Notes: generated by a model not told the origin, from the letters alone. A DNA stretch of 64,000 nt from Verrucomicrobiaceae bacterium UBA1938 (GCA_002336895.1 DDFC01000032.1:124001-188000), one strand, 5' to 3'; shown: positions 1 to 9,625, counted from the first letter of the stretch. Numbers and translations: made by a program.

Positions 1-183
1 GGGTCGAGCATGGGGTCGTGGATAAGAGGAAAAGAGAGCCGTGTCGGCCCGACATCCGTACCTAAGCACATTCCAGCAGGCACCAACCAGCCATTTATTC
101 ATTCTCGGCTCACGGCGGCCAATTCATGCCCATGAGCAATCCGCCTTGCCGCACCTCCAAAACCCTGTTTTCTTCCGCGTCTC

Positions 184-1389
184 ATGTCGAAGGCAGTCAA
201 AACCGAAGAAACGAAATTTTTCCACACTGGAAGCGCCGCTGAACCATTCACCTTCGCCTCCGGTGCCCAGCTGCCAGGCATCACCGTGGCCTACGAGACG
301 TACGGAAAGCTCAACGCCGCCAAATCCAACGCCATCCTGCTCTTCCACGCCCTTTCAGGCAGCCAGCACGCCGCCGGCGTGAACCCCGACGTACCGGACA
401 CCGATGGCCGCTGGACAGAGGACTGCCACAACGGCTGGTGGGATCTTTTCATCGGCCCGGACAAGGCGCTGGACACCAAGCGCTATTTCATCATCTGCGC
501 CAACTACCTCGGCGGCTGCTACGGCAGCAGCGGCCCTGCCTCCATCAATCCCGCCACCGGCAGCCCTTACGGCAGCGAGTTCCCTGAAGTCCGCACCAGC
601 GATGTCGTGAAGTCCCAGCTGGCTCTGCTGGACTCACTCGGCATCACACAGCTCCACGCCGTCATCGGCGCCTCAGTCGGCGGACTTCTGGCCATCAATC
701 TCGCCACCCTGCACCCTGAGCGCGTCAAGCTCGTGGTCCCCATCGCCAGCGGCTGCCGCACCACGGTGCTCACTCGTCTGACTCTGTTTGAGCAGGTTCT
801 GGCCATCGAGAACGATCCGCACTTCCGCGGAGGCAACTTCTACGAGGGCGAAGCTCCCGAGTACGGCCTCGCCCTGGCCCGCATGATCAGCCACAAGACC
901 TTCGTGCACCTCGACGCCATCGAGCGCCGCGCCCGGCAGGATGTGAAGAACGGCGGCAGCACCCTCTCCTGGTACCGCGTGCAGCACAATGTGGAGAGCT
1001 ACATGCTGCATCAGGGCAAAAAATTCGTGAAGCGCTTCGATGCCAACACCTACCTGCGCATCGCCGACATGTGGCTGAGATATGACCCGCTGCGTGACGT
1101 TGGAGTGGAGACCTACCCCGAGCTCTTCGCCCGCAGCGCCGCCGCCGGACAGCACTACCTGGTCTTCAGCATCGACAGCGACTTCTGCTTCTACCCCGAG
1201 GAGCAGGCCGAACTCGTGAGCCACCTCGAAAAGGCCGAGGTCTCCAGCATGCACATCACCGTGCATTCAGACAAAGGCCACGACTCATTCCTCCTCGAAC
1301 CCCAGCTCTACACCCCCCACCTCTCTTTCCTCCTGGAAGGCCGCTGGCACAAAGGCTCCCTGGCCCGCCCGGTGCCGGAGGTGGAATAA
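184..1389 (+). CDS. metX: Homoserine O-acetyltransferase
   Basis: Predicted to acetylate homoserine with acetyl-CoA in methionine synthesis, in the cytoplasm. The 401-residue protein is the usual MetX length. It has an alpha/beta-hydrolase fold with the nucleophile elbow GASVGG (Ser about 164), an acid residue near DSDF (about 320) and the catalytic His in GHDS (about 373). The opening stretch FHALSGSQHAAG and the ANYLGGCYGSSGP oxyanion region are typical of MetX. The ATG at 184 places the start just before the conserved N-terminal strand. It lies 6 bases before a metallo-hydrolase gene, so the two are probably cotranscribed. A homoserine succinyltransferase or serine acetyltransferase of the same fold cannot be fully excluded. 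No metY partner is visible in the 183 bases upstream. Confidence 0.93.
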   Translation: MSKAVKTEETKFFHTGSAAEPFTFASGAQLPGITVAYETYGKLNAAKSNAILLFHALSGSQHAAGVNPDVPDTDGRWTEDCHNGWWDLFIGPDKALDTKRYFIICANYLGGCYGSSGPASINPATGSPYGSEFPEVRTSDVVKSQLALLDSLGITQLHAVIGASVGGLLAINLATLHPERVKLVVPIASGCRTTVLTRLTLFEQVLAIENDPHFRGGNFYEGEAPEYGLALARMISHKTFVHLDAIERRARQDVKNGGSTLSWYRVQHNVESYMLHQGKKFVKRFDANTYLRIADMWLRYDPLRDVGVETYPELFARSAAAGQHYLVFSIDSDFCFYPEEQAELVSHLEKAEVSSMHITVHSDKGHDSFLLEPQLYTPHLSFLLEGRWHKGSLARPVPEVE

Positions 1390-1395
1390 GCAGCC

Positions 1396-2184
1396 ATGTC
1401 CTTTCACCTCACATTTCTCGGCACCGGCACCTCCGTCGGCATTCCGGTGATTGGCTGTGACTGCTCAGTCTGCCGCAGCACCGACCCCAGGGACAAACGC
1501 CTGCGCAGCTCGGTTTACATCCGCACGCCTGAGGCAGCCTGGGTGGTGGATACGGCGCCGGACTTCCGCATGCAGTGCCTGCGGGAGAATATCCGCAGCC
1601 TGGACGCCGCCATCTTCACGCATCCGCACATGGACCATCTCACCGGCTTTGATGACCTGCGGCGCTTTACTGTGGAGGCGGATCATTTTCTGCCCGTCTA
1701 TGGCACGGCGGAATGCCTCGCGGTGCTGGAGCGCATGTTCATCTATGCCTTCAATGGAGAGAATCGATACCGCGGCTACTTGAAGCCTTTCCCCAAACCG
1801 GTCCACGGCCCGTTCCATATCGGAGAAACCACCATCACCCCCCTGCCCGTTCAGCATGGCAAAGTGGACACCATTGGCTACCTGTTCACACGCGGTGGCA
1901 AAAAGCTCTGCGCCTACATCCCCGACTGCAAGACCCTGCTTCCGCACACGATCGAGCTGCTGCATGGCGTGGACACCCTCATCATCGATGCGCTGCGCCA
2001 CACCCCGCACCCCACGCACATGAGCTTCAGCGAAAGCCTTGAGGTGCAGCGCTTGCTCCAGCCCAGGCAGACTTGGTTCACCCACATCCAGTGCGAGATC
2101 ATGCACTCCGTGGAAGACCCGAGGCTGCCGCCCGGCGTAAACATCGCCTACGATGGCCTGAAGCTGGAATGGAACGAGCCATGA
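1396..2184 (+). CDS. PhnP-like MBL-fold metallo-hydrolase
   Basis: A 262-residue metallo-beta-lactamase fold enzyme. The N-terminus FLGTGTSVGIPVIGCDCSVC resembles PhnP and related cyclic phosphodiesterases, where the Cys pair binds a structural zinc. The metal motif THPHMDHLTGFDDL (about residues 75-88) supplies the HxHxDH ligands. Later His residues (HGKVDTIGY, HTPHPTHMS) and a conserved Asp in YIPDCK complete the site. Substrate is unknown; phosphodiesters are likely from the family. It follows metX by 6 bases, which suggests an operon, but no C-P lyase genes are nearby, so a phosphonate role is not supported. Confidence 0.85.
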   Translation: MSFHLTFLGTGTSVGIPVIGCDCSVCRSTDPRDKRLRSSVYIRTPEAAWVVDTAPDFRMQCLRENIRSLDAAIFTHPHMDHLTGFDDLRRFTVEADHFLPVYGTAECLAVLERMFIYAFNGENRYRGYLKPFPKPVHGPFHIGETTITPLPVQHGKVDTIGYLFTRGGKKLCAYIPDCKTLLPHTIELLHGVDTLIIDALRHTPHPTHMSFSESLEVQRLLQPRQTWFTHIQCEIMHSVEDPRLPPGVNIAYDGLKLEWNEP

Positions 2185-2194
2185 AAACTTCCAT

Positions 2195-3823
2195 ATGACG
2201 AGCAAAACCCCAGTGCCAGTTGCAGTGCCGCCAGCGGCCAGAATGGCATCGGGCTTGTGCGCATTCCATCGTTTGCTTCTTCATTCCATCCTGGTCCTGC
2301 TCATCTCGGCGCTCACGCCATCCAGCAAGGCCCAGACCATTCCCGACTGGGATGCCGCAGCAGAGACCGCCGTCGTCTTCAATACCGACTTTCCCGGCTC
2401 CGCCGAACTGGCCTCATACTATGCCGAGCAGCGTCATATTCCCAAAGAGCGCCTCATCGGGCTGCGCTGCTCCAAGGAAGACTCCATTTCGCGTGGAGAG
2501 TTCGAGTCCCAGCTGCGCGGCCCCCTGCTGCAACTTTTCATCTCCAGACACTGGTGGAACACAGAACCACCTGTTCCCAGCAGGCCTGAAAGCCCTGCGC
2601 CCGCTGCCGCCAGGCCAGAAAAGGTCCGTGTACTGGTGCTCATGCGCGGCGTTCCCTTCCAGATCCGCCGTGCGGCACAAAACCCCAAGCAGTCCCAGGA
2701 GGACGAAGCCAGTGTGGACTCCGAACTGGCCGTCCTCGGCCTGACCAATCCGCCCATCCAGGGCGGCTTGCGCAATCCCTACTTCAATCAGCAGGCGCGC
2801 TTTCCTCATGCCCAAAACACCACGGGCCTGCTGCTCGTGGGCCGGCTGGACGGGCCCGATGACGCCACGGTGAAACGCATGATCGATGATGCCATCGCGG
2901 CAGAAGAAACAGGATTGCTGGGCCGCGCCGTCATCGATCTCGCTCTCAAAACAGGCGCCTATCAGGAAGGGGAGGACTGGTTGAAGAATTGCACGGACAC
3001 CTACCGTCGCGCAGGCATCCCGGTTTACATCGACCGCACCGAGGCTGTGCTGCCAGAGCACTGGCCGCTGCCGGACACCATTCTCTACTTCGGCTGGTAC
3101 ACAGATCACATCACAGGAGCGCTGGCTTCCCCCGAGTTTCGGTTCAAGCGCGGCGCCATCGCCTGCCACCTGCACTCCTTCAGTGCCGGCATCATCCGCA
3201 CGCATGATCAGGCGTGGGTCGGGCCGCTGCTCTCCCATGGGGCCGCCGTCACGTTTGGCAATGTCTTCGAGCCCTACCTGGCGCTCACCATGCATTTCGA
3301 CGTCTTCAACAAACGCCTCCTCGAAGGCTTCACCGTGGCCGAGGCCGCCTGGAGCGCCACCCCGGCGCTCTCATGGATGAATGTCGTCCTCGGAGACCCC
3401 CTCTACCGCCCGTTTGGCAAAGCCATCGGCACCAAACTCGGCGATGGTCCGGACCGCGACTACGCCCTCTACCACGGCATGATGCAGCGCCTCGCGGGCG
3501 AGCCCGACGGCCACATCAAGACAGCCCTCACCGAATTTGCCGAAAAGCGCCAGCGTCCGCGCCTGCTGGAGCTTACCGCCCTGCTGGCCTCGCTTCAGTC
3601 CAAGCTGCCGCAGGCTCTGGATCTGCTGGAGCATGCTGAGTCCACGGCCAAAGAGCCGTCTGAGCTGATCAGATTGCGCCTGTACCGTGCCGAAATCCTC
3701 CGCCGCAGCAACAAAGCCGATGCCGCCCGCACCCTTCTGAGGGATCTGCTCAAAGACGACCAGTTCAAAGACCAGCCCTCCCGCCCTGCGGCCGAATCCC
3801 TGCTCAAAGACATGGGCGGCTAA
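2195..3823 (+). CDS. TIGR03790-family secreted protein
   Basis: A 542-residue protein matching the TIGR03790 family in content: the segment TAVVFNTDFPGSAELASYYA near the start, an RVLVLMRGVPFQIR strand, and LYFGWYTDHITGAL followed by HSFSA and GDPLYRP. The function is unknown; the family is found mainly in planctomycetes and verrucomicrobia. Residues about 25-47 form a hydrophobic stretch ending in SKAQ, consistent with a signal peptide, so the true start may be an internal ATG such as the one at 2243. The last 120 residues are helical with TPR-like spacing. It begins 10 bases after the hydrolase stop, so it may be part of the same transcript. Confidence 0.8.
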   Translation: MTSKTPVPVAVPPAARMASGLCAFHRLLLHSILVLLISALTPSSKAQTIPDWDAAAETAVVFNTDFPGSAELASYYAEQRHIPKERLIGLRCSKEDSISRGEFESQLRGPLLQLFISRHWWNTEPPVPSRPESPAPAAARPEKVRVLVLMRGVPFQIRRAAQNPKQSQEDEASVDSELAVLGLTNPPIQGGLRNPYFNQQARFPHAQNTTGLLLVGRLDGPDDATVKRMIDDAIAAEETGLLGRAVIDLALKTGAYQEGEDWLKNCTDTYRRAGIPVYIDRTEAVLPEHWPLPDTILYFGWYTDHITGALASPEFRFKRGAIACHLHSFSAGIIRTHDQAWVGPLLSHGAAVTFGNVFEPYLALTMHFDVFNKRLLEGFTVAEAAWSATPALSWMNVVLGDPLYRPFGKAIGTKLGDGPDRDYALYHGMMQRLAGEPDGHIKTALTEFAEKRQRPRLLELTALLASLQSKLPQALDLLEHAESTAKEPSELIRLRLYRAEILRRSNKADAARTLLRDLLKDDQFKDQPSRPAAESLLKDMGG

Positions 3824-3918
3824 AAACCCCCTGAATACGGTACCGCGAAAGTGGCGGTCTGTGCTAAAACCCGGCCGATCTCGTCCGTTTGATCAAAGCC
3901 GCTAATTCGCACGAAACC

Positions 3919-5322
3919 ATGAAGACCATCACGACCGCACTCTTGTCCCTTTGCCTCGCTCTGCAGGCCAGCGCAGAAATCCGCACCTGGAAGGATGCCT
4001 CCGGCACCCATGAAATCCAGGCAGAACTCGTCAGCGTAGCGGGCGGCAAGGTCACCCTCAAGCGCCAGAACGGCACGCTGGTCACGCTGGCGCTCACGGC
4101 ACTCAGCAAGGAAGACCAGGCCCTGCTCAGCGGTGGCTCCAGCGGCGCAGCCCCCGGCGACTGGCCTCAGTGGCGCGGCCCCTCCCGCGATGATGTCTCC
4201 AAAGAGACCGGCCTGCTCAAAAAGTGGCCCTCAGGTGGCCCCAAGCGTGTGTGGGTCAGCGAGGAAGCAGGACTCGGCTACTCCGGCTTCGCCGTGGTGG
4301 GTGGCAAGCTCTACACCATGGGCCTGTATGACGCCGAGGAGAAGCTCATCTGCATCGACACATCCACCGGCAAGAAGCTATGGGAAACACCGGTCGGAGC
4401 CATTTACATCAACAAATGGGGAAATGGGCCGCGCAGCACACCCTCTGTTTCAGGAAGTAAGGTTTATGCCATCGGCGGCCAGGGCGATCTGGTTTGCGCC
4501 GACGCAGAAACGGGAAAAAAAGAATGGTCTGTTAGCATGGTGAAGGATCTTGGAGGCAAGCTGCAGAGTTGGGGATATACCGAGTCACCGCTCGTTGATG
4601 GCGATCTTGTTCTCGTGACACCTGGCGGCTCCAAGGGAGCTATGGCGGGCATCAATGCTAAAACGGGCGAAGTGCAGTGGCAGACGACGGAGGTGCCTGA
4701 AGAAGCACAGTATTCATCCATCATACCGGCTGAAATCAACGGGGAGCGCCAATACGTTCAGCTGCTCCAAAAAACCATCTTTGGAGTGTCTAAGGCAGGC
4801 AAAGTCCTGTGGAAGACCGATTTTCCAGGTGATGTGGCCGTGATTCCCACGCCCATCCAAAAGGACGGGCAGATCTACGTGACAGCAGGCTACAAAGTTG
4901 GCAGCAAGTCTGTGAAAGTAGAGGGCAGTAATGTCACAGAGGTGTATTCCAACAAAGACATGCAGAACCATCACGGCGGCGTCATACTTGTCGGTGGCAA
5001 GCTCTATGGCTTCAGCGACAAGGGGGGCTGGACCTGCCAGGATTTCAAAACTGGCGAGATTGTATGGCAGGATAAGGGTGTGGGCAAAGGTGCCGTGGCC
5101 TATGCAGACGGCATGCTCTACTGCCAGTCCGAAAAGGATGGCACTATCGCCCTCGTCAAAACTTCTGACAAAGGCTGGGAAATGGTCAGCAGTTTCAAGC
5201 TGCAGGCCCAGACATCCCAGCGGGCCCCGGATGGCCGCATCTGGACCCACCCCGTCATTTCCAATGGCAAGCTTTACCTGCGTGACCAGGAGTTCATCTC
5301 CTGCTACGATGTGAAAGGCTGA
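3919..5322 (+). CDS. SHD1-like plus PQQ-type beta-propeller secreted protein
   Basis: I start this at the ATG at 3919, which gives a clean signal peptide (MKTITTALLSLCLALQASA); the frame extends upstream only to a TTG. Residues about 22-70 (RTWKDASGTHEIQAELVSV through LSKEDQALL) resemble the SLA1-homology SHD1 domain common in PVC bacteria. The rest is a PQQ-like beta-propeller with WPQWRGPSRDDVS at its start and repeated blade motifs such as GDLVCADAETGKKEW and GAMAGINAKTGEVQW. It is probably periplasmic. These propellers act as enzymes or as BamB-like scaffolds; the substrate cannot be told from sequence. Its stop overlaps the next start by one base. Confidence 0.85.
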   Translation: MKTITTALLSLCLALQASAEIRTWKDASGTHEIQAELVSVAGGKVTLKRQNGTLVTLALTALSKEDQALLSGGSSGAAPGDWPQWRGPSRDDVSKETGLLKKWPSGGPKRVWVSEEAGLGYSGFAVVGGKLYTMGLYDAEEKLICIDTSTGKKLWETPVGAIYINKWGNGPRSTPSVSGSKVYAIGGQGDLVCADAETGKKEWSVSMVKDLGGKLQSWGYTESPLVDGDLVLVTPGGSKGAMAGINAKTGEVQWQTTEVPEEAQYSSIIPAEINGERQYVQLLQKTIFGVSKAGKVLWKTDFPGDVAVIPTPIQKDGQIYVTAGYKVGSKSVKVEGSNVTEVYSNKDMQNHHGGVILVGGKLYGFSDKGGWTCQDFKTGEIVWQDKGVGKGAVAYADGMLYCQSEKDGTIALVKTSDKGWEMVSSFKLQAQTSQRAPDGRIWTHPVISNGKLYLRDQEFISCYDVKG

Positions 5323-5975
5323 TGAATCTGGACATCCACTCCTTCGGAGGCAGGGCCGCATGGCTCTGCCTCTTTTTTATCCTCGCACAATGCAGCCCCG
5401 CACGGCGTGCGGAGTGGCATCTGCTCACAGATGAATTTGCCCCGGCCTGGAAAGCCGCCGGCATCCCCGAAGAAGGTGCGGTCACCATCCAGAATGGCGA
5501 GATCACACTGCAGCCCGGTCAGCCGATGACCGGCGCGCGGCTGGATGCGCAGGCATGGGAAAATGCCGGCATTCCAACCACGCGCTATGCCATCGAGTAC
5601 GAAGCCATGCGTGTGGAGGGGAACGACTTCTTCGGCACCGTGACCTTCCCGGTGGACGACTCCCATGTCTCCCTCGTTGTCGGCGGCTGGGGCGGCACGC
5701 TGGTGGGCCTCTCCAGCATCGATGACATGGACGCCAGCGAGAACGCCACCACAGGCAACGCCTTCTTTGAAAACAATCGCTGGCACAGAGTGCGCATCGA
5801 AGTGCGTGACGACGAACTGCGCGCCTGGATCAATGGCAAACTTTTCATCAGCACCAGCACACGCGGGCACAAGCTTGGCCTGCGTGCCGGAGACATTGGC
5901 AGATGCACTCCCTTCGGCTTTGCCAGCTACGCCACTCAGGCACGTATTCGGAATGTCGCGATCCGCCGCCTCTGA
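5322..5975 (+). CDS. Secreted DUF1080/LamG-like protein
   Basis: A 217-residue protein translationally coupled to the preceding propeller gene (TGATG junction). A hydrophobic N-terminus (AAWLCLFFILAQC) indicates export. The body is a beta-sandwich of the concanavalin/DUF1080 kind: YAIEYEAMRVEGNDFFGTVTFPV, WHRVRIEVRDDELRAWINGK and TPFGFASYATQARIRNVAIRRL are the usual strands of that fold. It may bind or act on carbohydrate together with the propeller protein. No catalytic residues can be assigned. Confidence 0.7.
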   Translation: MNLDIHSFGGRAAWLCLFFILAQCSPARRAEWHLLTDEFAPAWKAAGIPEEGAVTIQNGEITLQPGQPMTGARLDAQAWENAGIPTTRYAIEYEAMRVEGNDFFGTVTFPVDDSHVSLVVGGWGGTLVGLSSIDDMDASENATTGNAFFENNRWHRVRIEVRDDELRAWINGKLFISTSTRGHKLGLRAGDIGRCTPFGFASYATQARIRNVAIRRL

Positions 5976-6031
5976 CCCGCCACGGCAGCTGAGGCTTGAC
6001 CTTGCTGGGCCACCCCATATCCTCAGCACCC

Positions 6032-6808
6032 ATGGCAACCGAGCACATTCAAAGAGGTCAGGTCATCTTCCGTGAAGGAGACAAATCCCAGGAGGCTTAC
6101 TTCATCATCAGCGGCCTGGTGGAGATCTCCATCAACACCTCCCACGGCGTGCAGTCCCTCGCCAAAATGGGTCCCGGGGAAATCTTCGGGGAGATGGGCA
6201 TGATCATGGACCGCCCACGCTCCGCCACGGCCACCGCACTGGAAAACACCACCCTCGAAACCATCGCCGAGGAGGAGTTTGAGCAGCAGATCATTCAGCG
6301 GCCGGACCGCCTGCACGTTTACCTCGCCACATTGTTTGAGCGCATCCGCCGCACCGACCTGCTGCTGAGCACCACCACCAACGCCACCGTGCCTCTGGTC
6401 AGCAAGCCCAAGCCCCCCAAGGAGCCCGTCTTCCGCGTCAAGATTCACTCCCATTACGATGAAACCGGCTCAAGCCATCCGCCGGTGGAAAAAACCATCA
6501 CCAAGCTGCCCTTCCGCATTGGCCGCAGCTACTTCGACACCGCAGTCTCCTCGCTCGCGCGCAACGATCTCTCGCTGGAGGACGTGCATCCCTACCAGCT
6601 CTCGCGAAACCATTGTGAGATCGACTTCGAGAACGACCACTTCGTCCTGCGTGACCGCGGCAGCAAACTGGGTTCCTGGGTGAACGGCGAACACGTCTCG
6701 GTGGATGCAGGCTGCATCAGCGCCGCACTGAAAACCGGCGAAAACAAAATCACGTTGGGCAACGCCGACAGCCCCCACCGCTACACGATCACCATCGAGG
6801 AACTGTAA
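6032..6808 (+). CDS. Cyclic-nucleotide-binding plus FHA domain protein
   Basis: The ATG at 6032 is preferred over an in-frame TTG at 5996 because the conserved fold begins immediately (EHIQRGQVIFREGDKSQEAYFIISGLVEI). Residues about 1-110 form a Crp-type cyclic-nucleotide-binding domain with the phosphate-cassette region PGEIFGEMGMIMDRPRSATATAL. After a proline-rich linker (VSKPKPPKEPV) comes an FHA domain (about 150-255) with the phosphothreonine-pocket motifs FRIGRSYFD, SRNHCEI and DRGSKLGSWVNG. There is no DNA-binding domain, so it is more likely a signalling adaptor linking a cyclic nucleotide to phosphothreonine partners than a transcription factor. Confidence 0.88.
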   Translation: MATEHIQRGQVIFREGDKSQEAYFIISGLVEISINTSHGVQSLAKMGPGEIFGEMGMIMDRPRSATATALENTTLETIAEEEFEQQIIQRPDRLHVYLATLFERIRRTDLLLSTTTNATVPLVSKPKPPKEPVFRVKIHSHYDETGSSHPPVEKTITKLPFRIGRSYFDTAVSSLARNDLSLEDVHPYQLSRNHCEIDFENDHFVLRDRGSKLGSWVNGEHVSVDAGCISAALKTGENKITLGNADSPHRYTITIEEL

Positions 6809-6844
6809 CACGCGGCTCACGCACGCTGTGCGGGTCGCCCCGGT

Positions 6845-8227
6845 TTACAGCACACGCTTCACCTCATCGGCACGATAGCCAAAGCCCGCTCCGCGGATCG
6901 TGCTCAGGTCCACAATACCATTCCGGCGCTGGAACAATCCGGGGTGGATCTCCTGCTCCGGCAGCGAAGCGTCAGGATAAAACTGCATGGCGTTGCACTC
7001 CACGCCTTGGATCGTTCCCGCATGCGCAGCAAGACGCACGTGCGGGATCATGGCCAGCATCGGGTTCGTCAGATCCTGCACCATCAGCGGCATGCCATGG
7101 GCCTTGGCCCAGCACAGGCTCAGCAGCGCACCGGTCTGGGTCTTGCATGTCTTCAGCGCCACACCGGACCAGCCCAGGCGACGTCCAAGACGAACAAACT
7201 CCCAGTCGTGCGCGCTTTCATCCAGGAAGAGCGGCTTCCGTGCAGACACACTGCGCACATCGATCTGATGTGCTTCAAGGTCATACGGGAAAGGCTGCTC
7301 CACATACAACGTGCGGGCATAGATTTCAGGCTCATCGCGCAGCAGTTTGTCGAGGATGTCGTTCACATAGCCAGGCTCCTTCACCGTGCAGTTGAAGTCG
7401 GCGCTCAGCCACTTCACACCATTGGCAAATCCGATCCGCCCGATGCGCTGCATACGCTCGTAGTCCCACGCCGCATCGGTGCCGCGCAGCTTGACCTTGA
7501 GGCACTTCAGCCCGTCGCGCTGAATCCAGTCTGCCAGCAGCAGCGGGTGGGAATCCTTCGGCTCCGCACCGGTCAGGTCCGCCGTTTCCAGCGCATCCAC
7601 GCCGCCCACCAGATGCCACACCGGCAGCTGTTTCGGAGCATCCATCACGAGATAATCCTGCGGATGGCGCCCCTTGAAATCAATGCCGCTGCCCTCCTCC
7701 GGCGTGATGAAGGCGGAAAGGTCACGGCTCATGAACTCCGCATTGTAGGTGGAGTAGATGTCGCGGTTGTGCAGCACGCCGTAGGCATCATGCACGGCGA
7801 TGTCGAAGGCGCTGAATGCCACGAGAGATCCGAGATACGGCATCTCATCCCCGCCTGCCGCGGCATTGGCTTCCTTCAGCGTAGCTGCCAGCGGGCCATG
7901 CATGAAGTCCGCACCAATCTCCATCGGATGGCCGGAGAAGCCGCTCTCCACGAGGCGCGTGGCCAGCAGGGTGGAAAAGTCGCGCATGCGCTGCGCGCGC
8001 ACCGCCACGCTCAGGCTGCTGGGCCAGACCCAGGACACGCTCAGTGGCGTCTCTCCCCAGCCCTGCGCCGTTTTGCCGCTGCTGTCCGCCACCGTCACAC
8101 GCACCCGCAGGCACACGGCGCTCGTCACAGTCTCCGGGCCAAACTTCAGCGGCACACGCATCGCGACAGGCAGGAAATAAACTTCGGCGGCGGTGACGCG
8201 GACGTCGGTGGGCTTGGAGGTGGGCAT
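6845..8227 (-). CDS. Enolase-superfamily enzyme (mandelate racemase/MLE-like)
   Basis: The start at 8227 (MPTSKPTDVRV) is chosen because the enolase N-terminal capping domain begins right after it; the frame runs 25 codons further upstream without homology. About 460 residues. The barrel carries the acid/base lysine strand CLKVKLRG, metal ligands in SADFN, VEQPFPYD and LFLDESAH, and the second lysine strand VALKTCKTQTG. Members abstract the alpha-proton of a carboxylate (epimerases, dehydratases, racemases). The substrate is unknown. It is divergent from the amidohydrolase gene at 8391, with a 163-base shared promoter region. Confidence 0.85.
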   Translation of the reverse strand: MPTSKPTDVRVTAAEVYFLPVAMRVPLKFGPETVTSAVCLRVRVTVADSSGKTAQGWGETPLSVSWVWPSSLSVAVRAQRMRDFSTLLATRLVESGFSGHPMEIGADFMHGPLAATLKEANAAAGGDEMPYLGSLVAFSAFDIAVHDAYGVLHNRDIYSTYNAEFMSRDLSAFITPEEGSGIDFKGRHPQDYLVMDAPKQLPVWHLVGGVDALETADLTGAEPKDSHPLLLADWIQRDGLKCLKVKLRGTDAAWDYERMQRIGRIGFANGVKWLSADFNCTVKEPGYVNDILDKLLRDEPEIYARTLYVEQPFPYDLEAHQIDVRSVSARKPLFLDESAHDWEFVRLGRRLGWSGVALKTCKTQTGALLSLCWAKAHGMPLMVQDLTNPMLAMIPHVRLAAHAGTIQGVECNAMQFYPDASLPEQEIHPGLFQRRNGIVDLSTIRGAGFGYRADEVKRVL

Positions 8228-8390
8228 GCGTGCAAAATGAAGCGCAGCCCCATGCCCGCAAAGAAAAGCTGTGTCACAACGGCCATTTCTTCTGCAATGC
8301 ATGGCATCCCTGCGGCGTAGGTGTAGCGGGCCCGTCCGATCTCAGCGCACGCCACGCACTGAAGCAGCAGCCTCATTCTTCTTCATCCGC

Positions 8391-9176
8391 ATGCGCATCT
8401 GGGATCTGCACTGTCACATGTCCGGCGTTCCCGGCCTCACACCGGAGGAGCGCCTCAAGGCTCTGCTCGTCTATGCCGACCGCATGGGCATCGATCGCCT
8501 CTGCGTTTACATGGGCCTCAAGTGGTCGCAGGATCCCTCGCCGGCCGATCTGGTTCAGCAAAACAGCGAGGTGCTGCGCGCCATTGCCAAATACCCCGAC
8601 CGCACCTTCGGCTTTGTGTACCTCAGCGCCAAGCATCCCGAAGAAAGCCTGGCCGAGTTGGAGCGCTGCGTGGCCAATGGCCCCATGGTCGGCGTGAAAC
8701 TCTGGGTGGCGGAAAGATGCAACGTGGCCGCCATCGACGCCATCATCCGCCGCGCCGCTGAACTCAAAGCCGTCATCTTCCAGCACACCTGGTTCAAAAC
8801 CACCGCCAACTATCCCGGTGAATCGACACCAGACGAGCTCGTCGCGCTGGCCAGACGCTTCCCTGATGTCCCCATCATCTGCGGCCATACCGGCGGCACC
8901 TGGGAGCTGGGCATCCGCGCCATCCGTGCACAGAAGAATCTGTATGCCGATCTCGCCGGCTCAGACCCCACGGCCGGTTTTACTGAAATGGCCGTGCGCG
9001 AGCTAGGCGCAGACCGCGTCATCTATGGCAGCGACTGCGGCGGGCGCAGCTTTGCCAGCCAGCTGGCCAAGGTGCACGGCGCGCAGATCAGCGATGCCGA
9101 CAAACAAAAAATCTTCTGCGACAACCTGCGCGGCCTTATGCTCCCGATCCTGAAGGCCAAGGGCATCCAGGCCTGA
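8391..9176 (+). CDS. Amidohydrolase-family TIM-barrel protein
   Basis: A 261-residue protein. The ATG at 8391 is chosen because the metal-binding motif DLHCHMSG follows within four residues, as usual in amidohydrolase-2 proteins; upstream codons give no conserved sequence. Other ligands are the His in VIFQHTWFKT, the His in IICGHTGGTWELG and the late Asp in YGSDCGG. The likely reaction is hydrolysis or decarboxylation of a small organic acid. It shares an intergenic region with the divergent enolase-superfamily gene and may act in the same pathway. Confidence 0.85.
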   Translation: MRIWDLHCHMSGVPGLTPEERLKALLVYADRMGIDRLCVYMGLKWSQDPSPADLVQQNSEVLRAIAKYPDRTFGFVYLSAKHPEESLAELERCVANGPMVGVKLWVAERCNVAAIDAIIRRAAELKAVIFQHTWFKTTANYPGESTPDELVALARRFPDVPIICGHTGGTWELGIRAIRAQKNLYADLAGSDPTAGFTEMAVRELGADRVIYGSDCGGRSFASQLAKVHGAQISDADKQKIFCDNLRGLMLPILKAKGIQA

Positions 9177-9182
9177 CCTGCC

Positions 9183-9530
9183 TCAGCTCTTCTTTTTTAC
9201 GAAACCAAAGAGCCTTTTGAAGAAACCGCCCTCCGCCTTGGTTTCTGCCGCTTCCGTGGTCGGCGCATTCGGTCCCGCCAGTCGTCGGTTGCCGGCATCG
9301 GCCTTTTCTTTCACTGGTTTTGCCGCAGCCGGGGCAGGGCGCCCGGCAGGCGTGGGCAGCGTGGCAGTCCACCACGCAGGGGCCAGCGCGGCCACCGTCT
9401 GCCATGCCTCCAGTCCCGCATGCCACACCAGTGAATCTGAGGACAGCTTTTTGGCGCGTGCCATCTCCCCCATGGCCAGGTCATCCATCGGGCCCTCCGC
9501 CGCGCCTGCGTTGTTGTAGTACCAGTTCAT
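9183..9530 (-). CDS. Small GYF_2-domain protein
   Basis: The ATG at 9530 gives a 115-residue protein. Its first 50 residues (MNWYYNNAGAAEGPMDDLA through DSLVWHAGLEAWQTV) fit the GYF-2 domain, a module common in PVC bacteria and thought to bind proline-rich peptides. A low-complexity Ala/Pro/Lys linker follows, then an amphipathic basic tail (GGFFKRLFGFVKKKS) that could contact a membrane. It ends 6 bases from the convergent amidohydrolase gene. Role unknown. Confidence 0.75.
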   Translation of the reverse strand: MNWYYNNAGAAEGPMDDLAMGEMARAKKLSSDSLVWHAGLEAWQTVAALAPAWWTATLPTPAGRPAPAAAKPVKEKADAGNRRLAGPNAPTTEAAETKAEGGFFKRLFGFVKKKS

Positions 9531-9625
9531 GAGAGATGCGTGGTAGAGGTTACGTAGGCGGTAATGCTGCGCAAGCCGGGAGGAACCGCTTTTCACCGCT
9601 CACACCTCACTCAAGCCCTCGCCTC

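Noticed and set aside
1..183. Riboswitch or metY upstream of metX.
   Set aside because: No SAM-riboswitch core, terminator or MetY-like coding sequence could be seen in this short stretch.
6944..8320. Long plus-strand frame (458 codons) opposite the enolase-superfamily gene.
   Set aside because: It is His/Arg-rich antisense of a well-supported gene; such shadows are common in GC-rich DNA.
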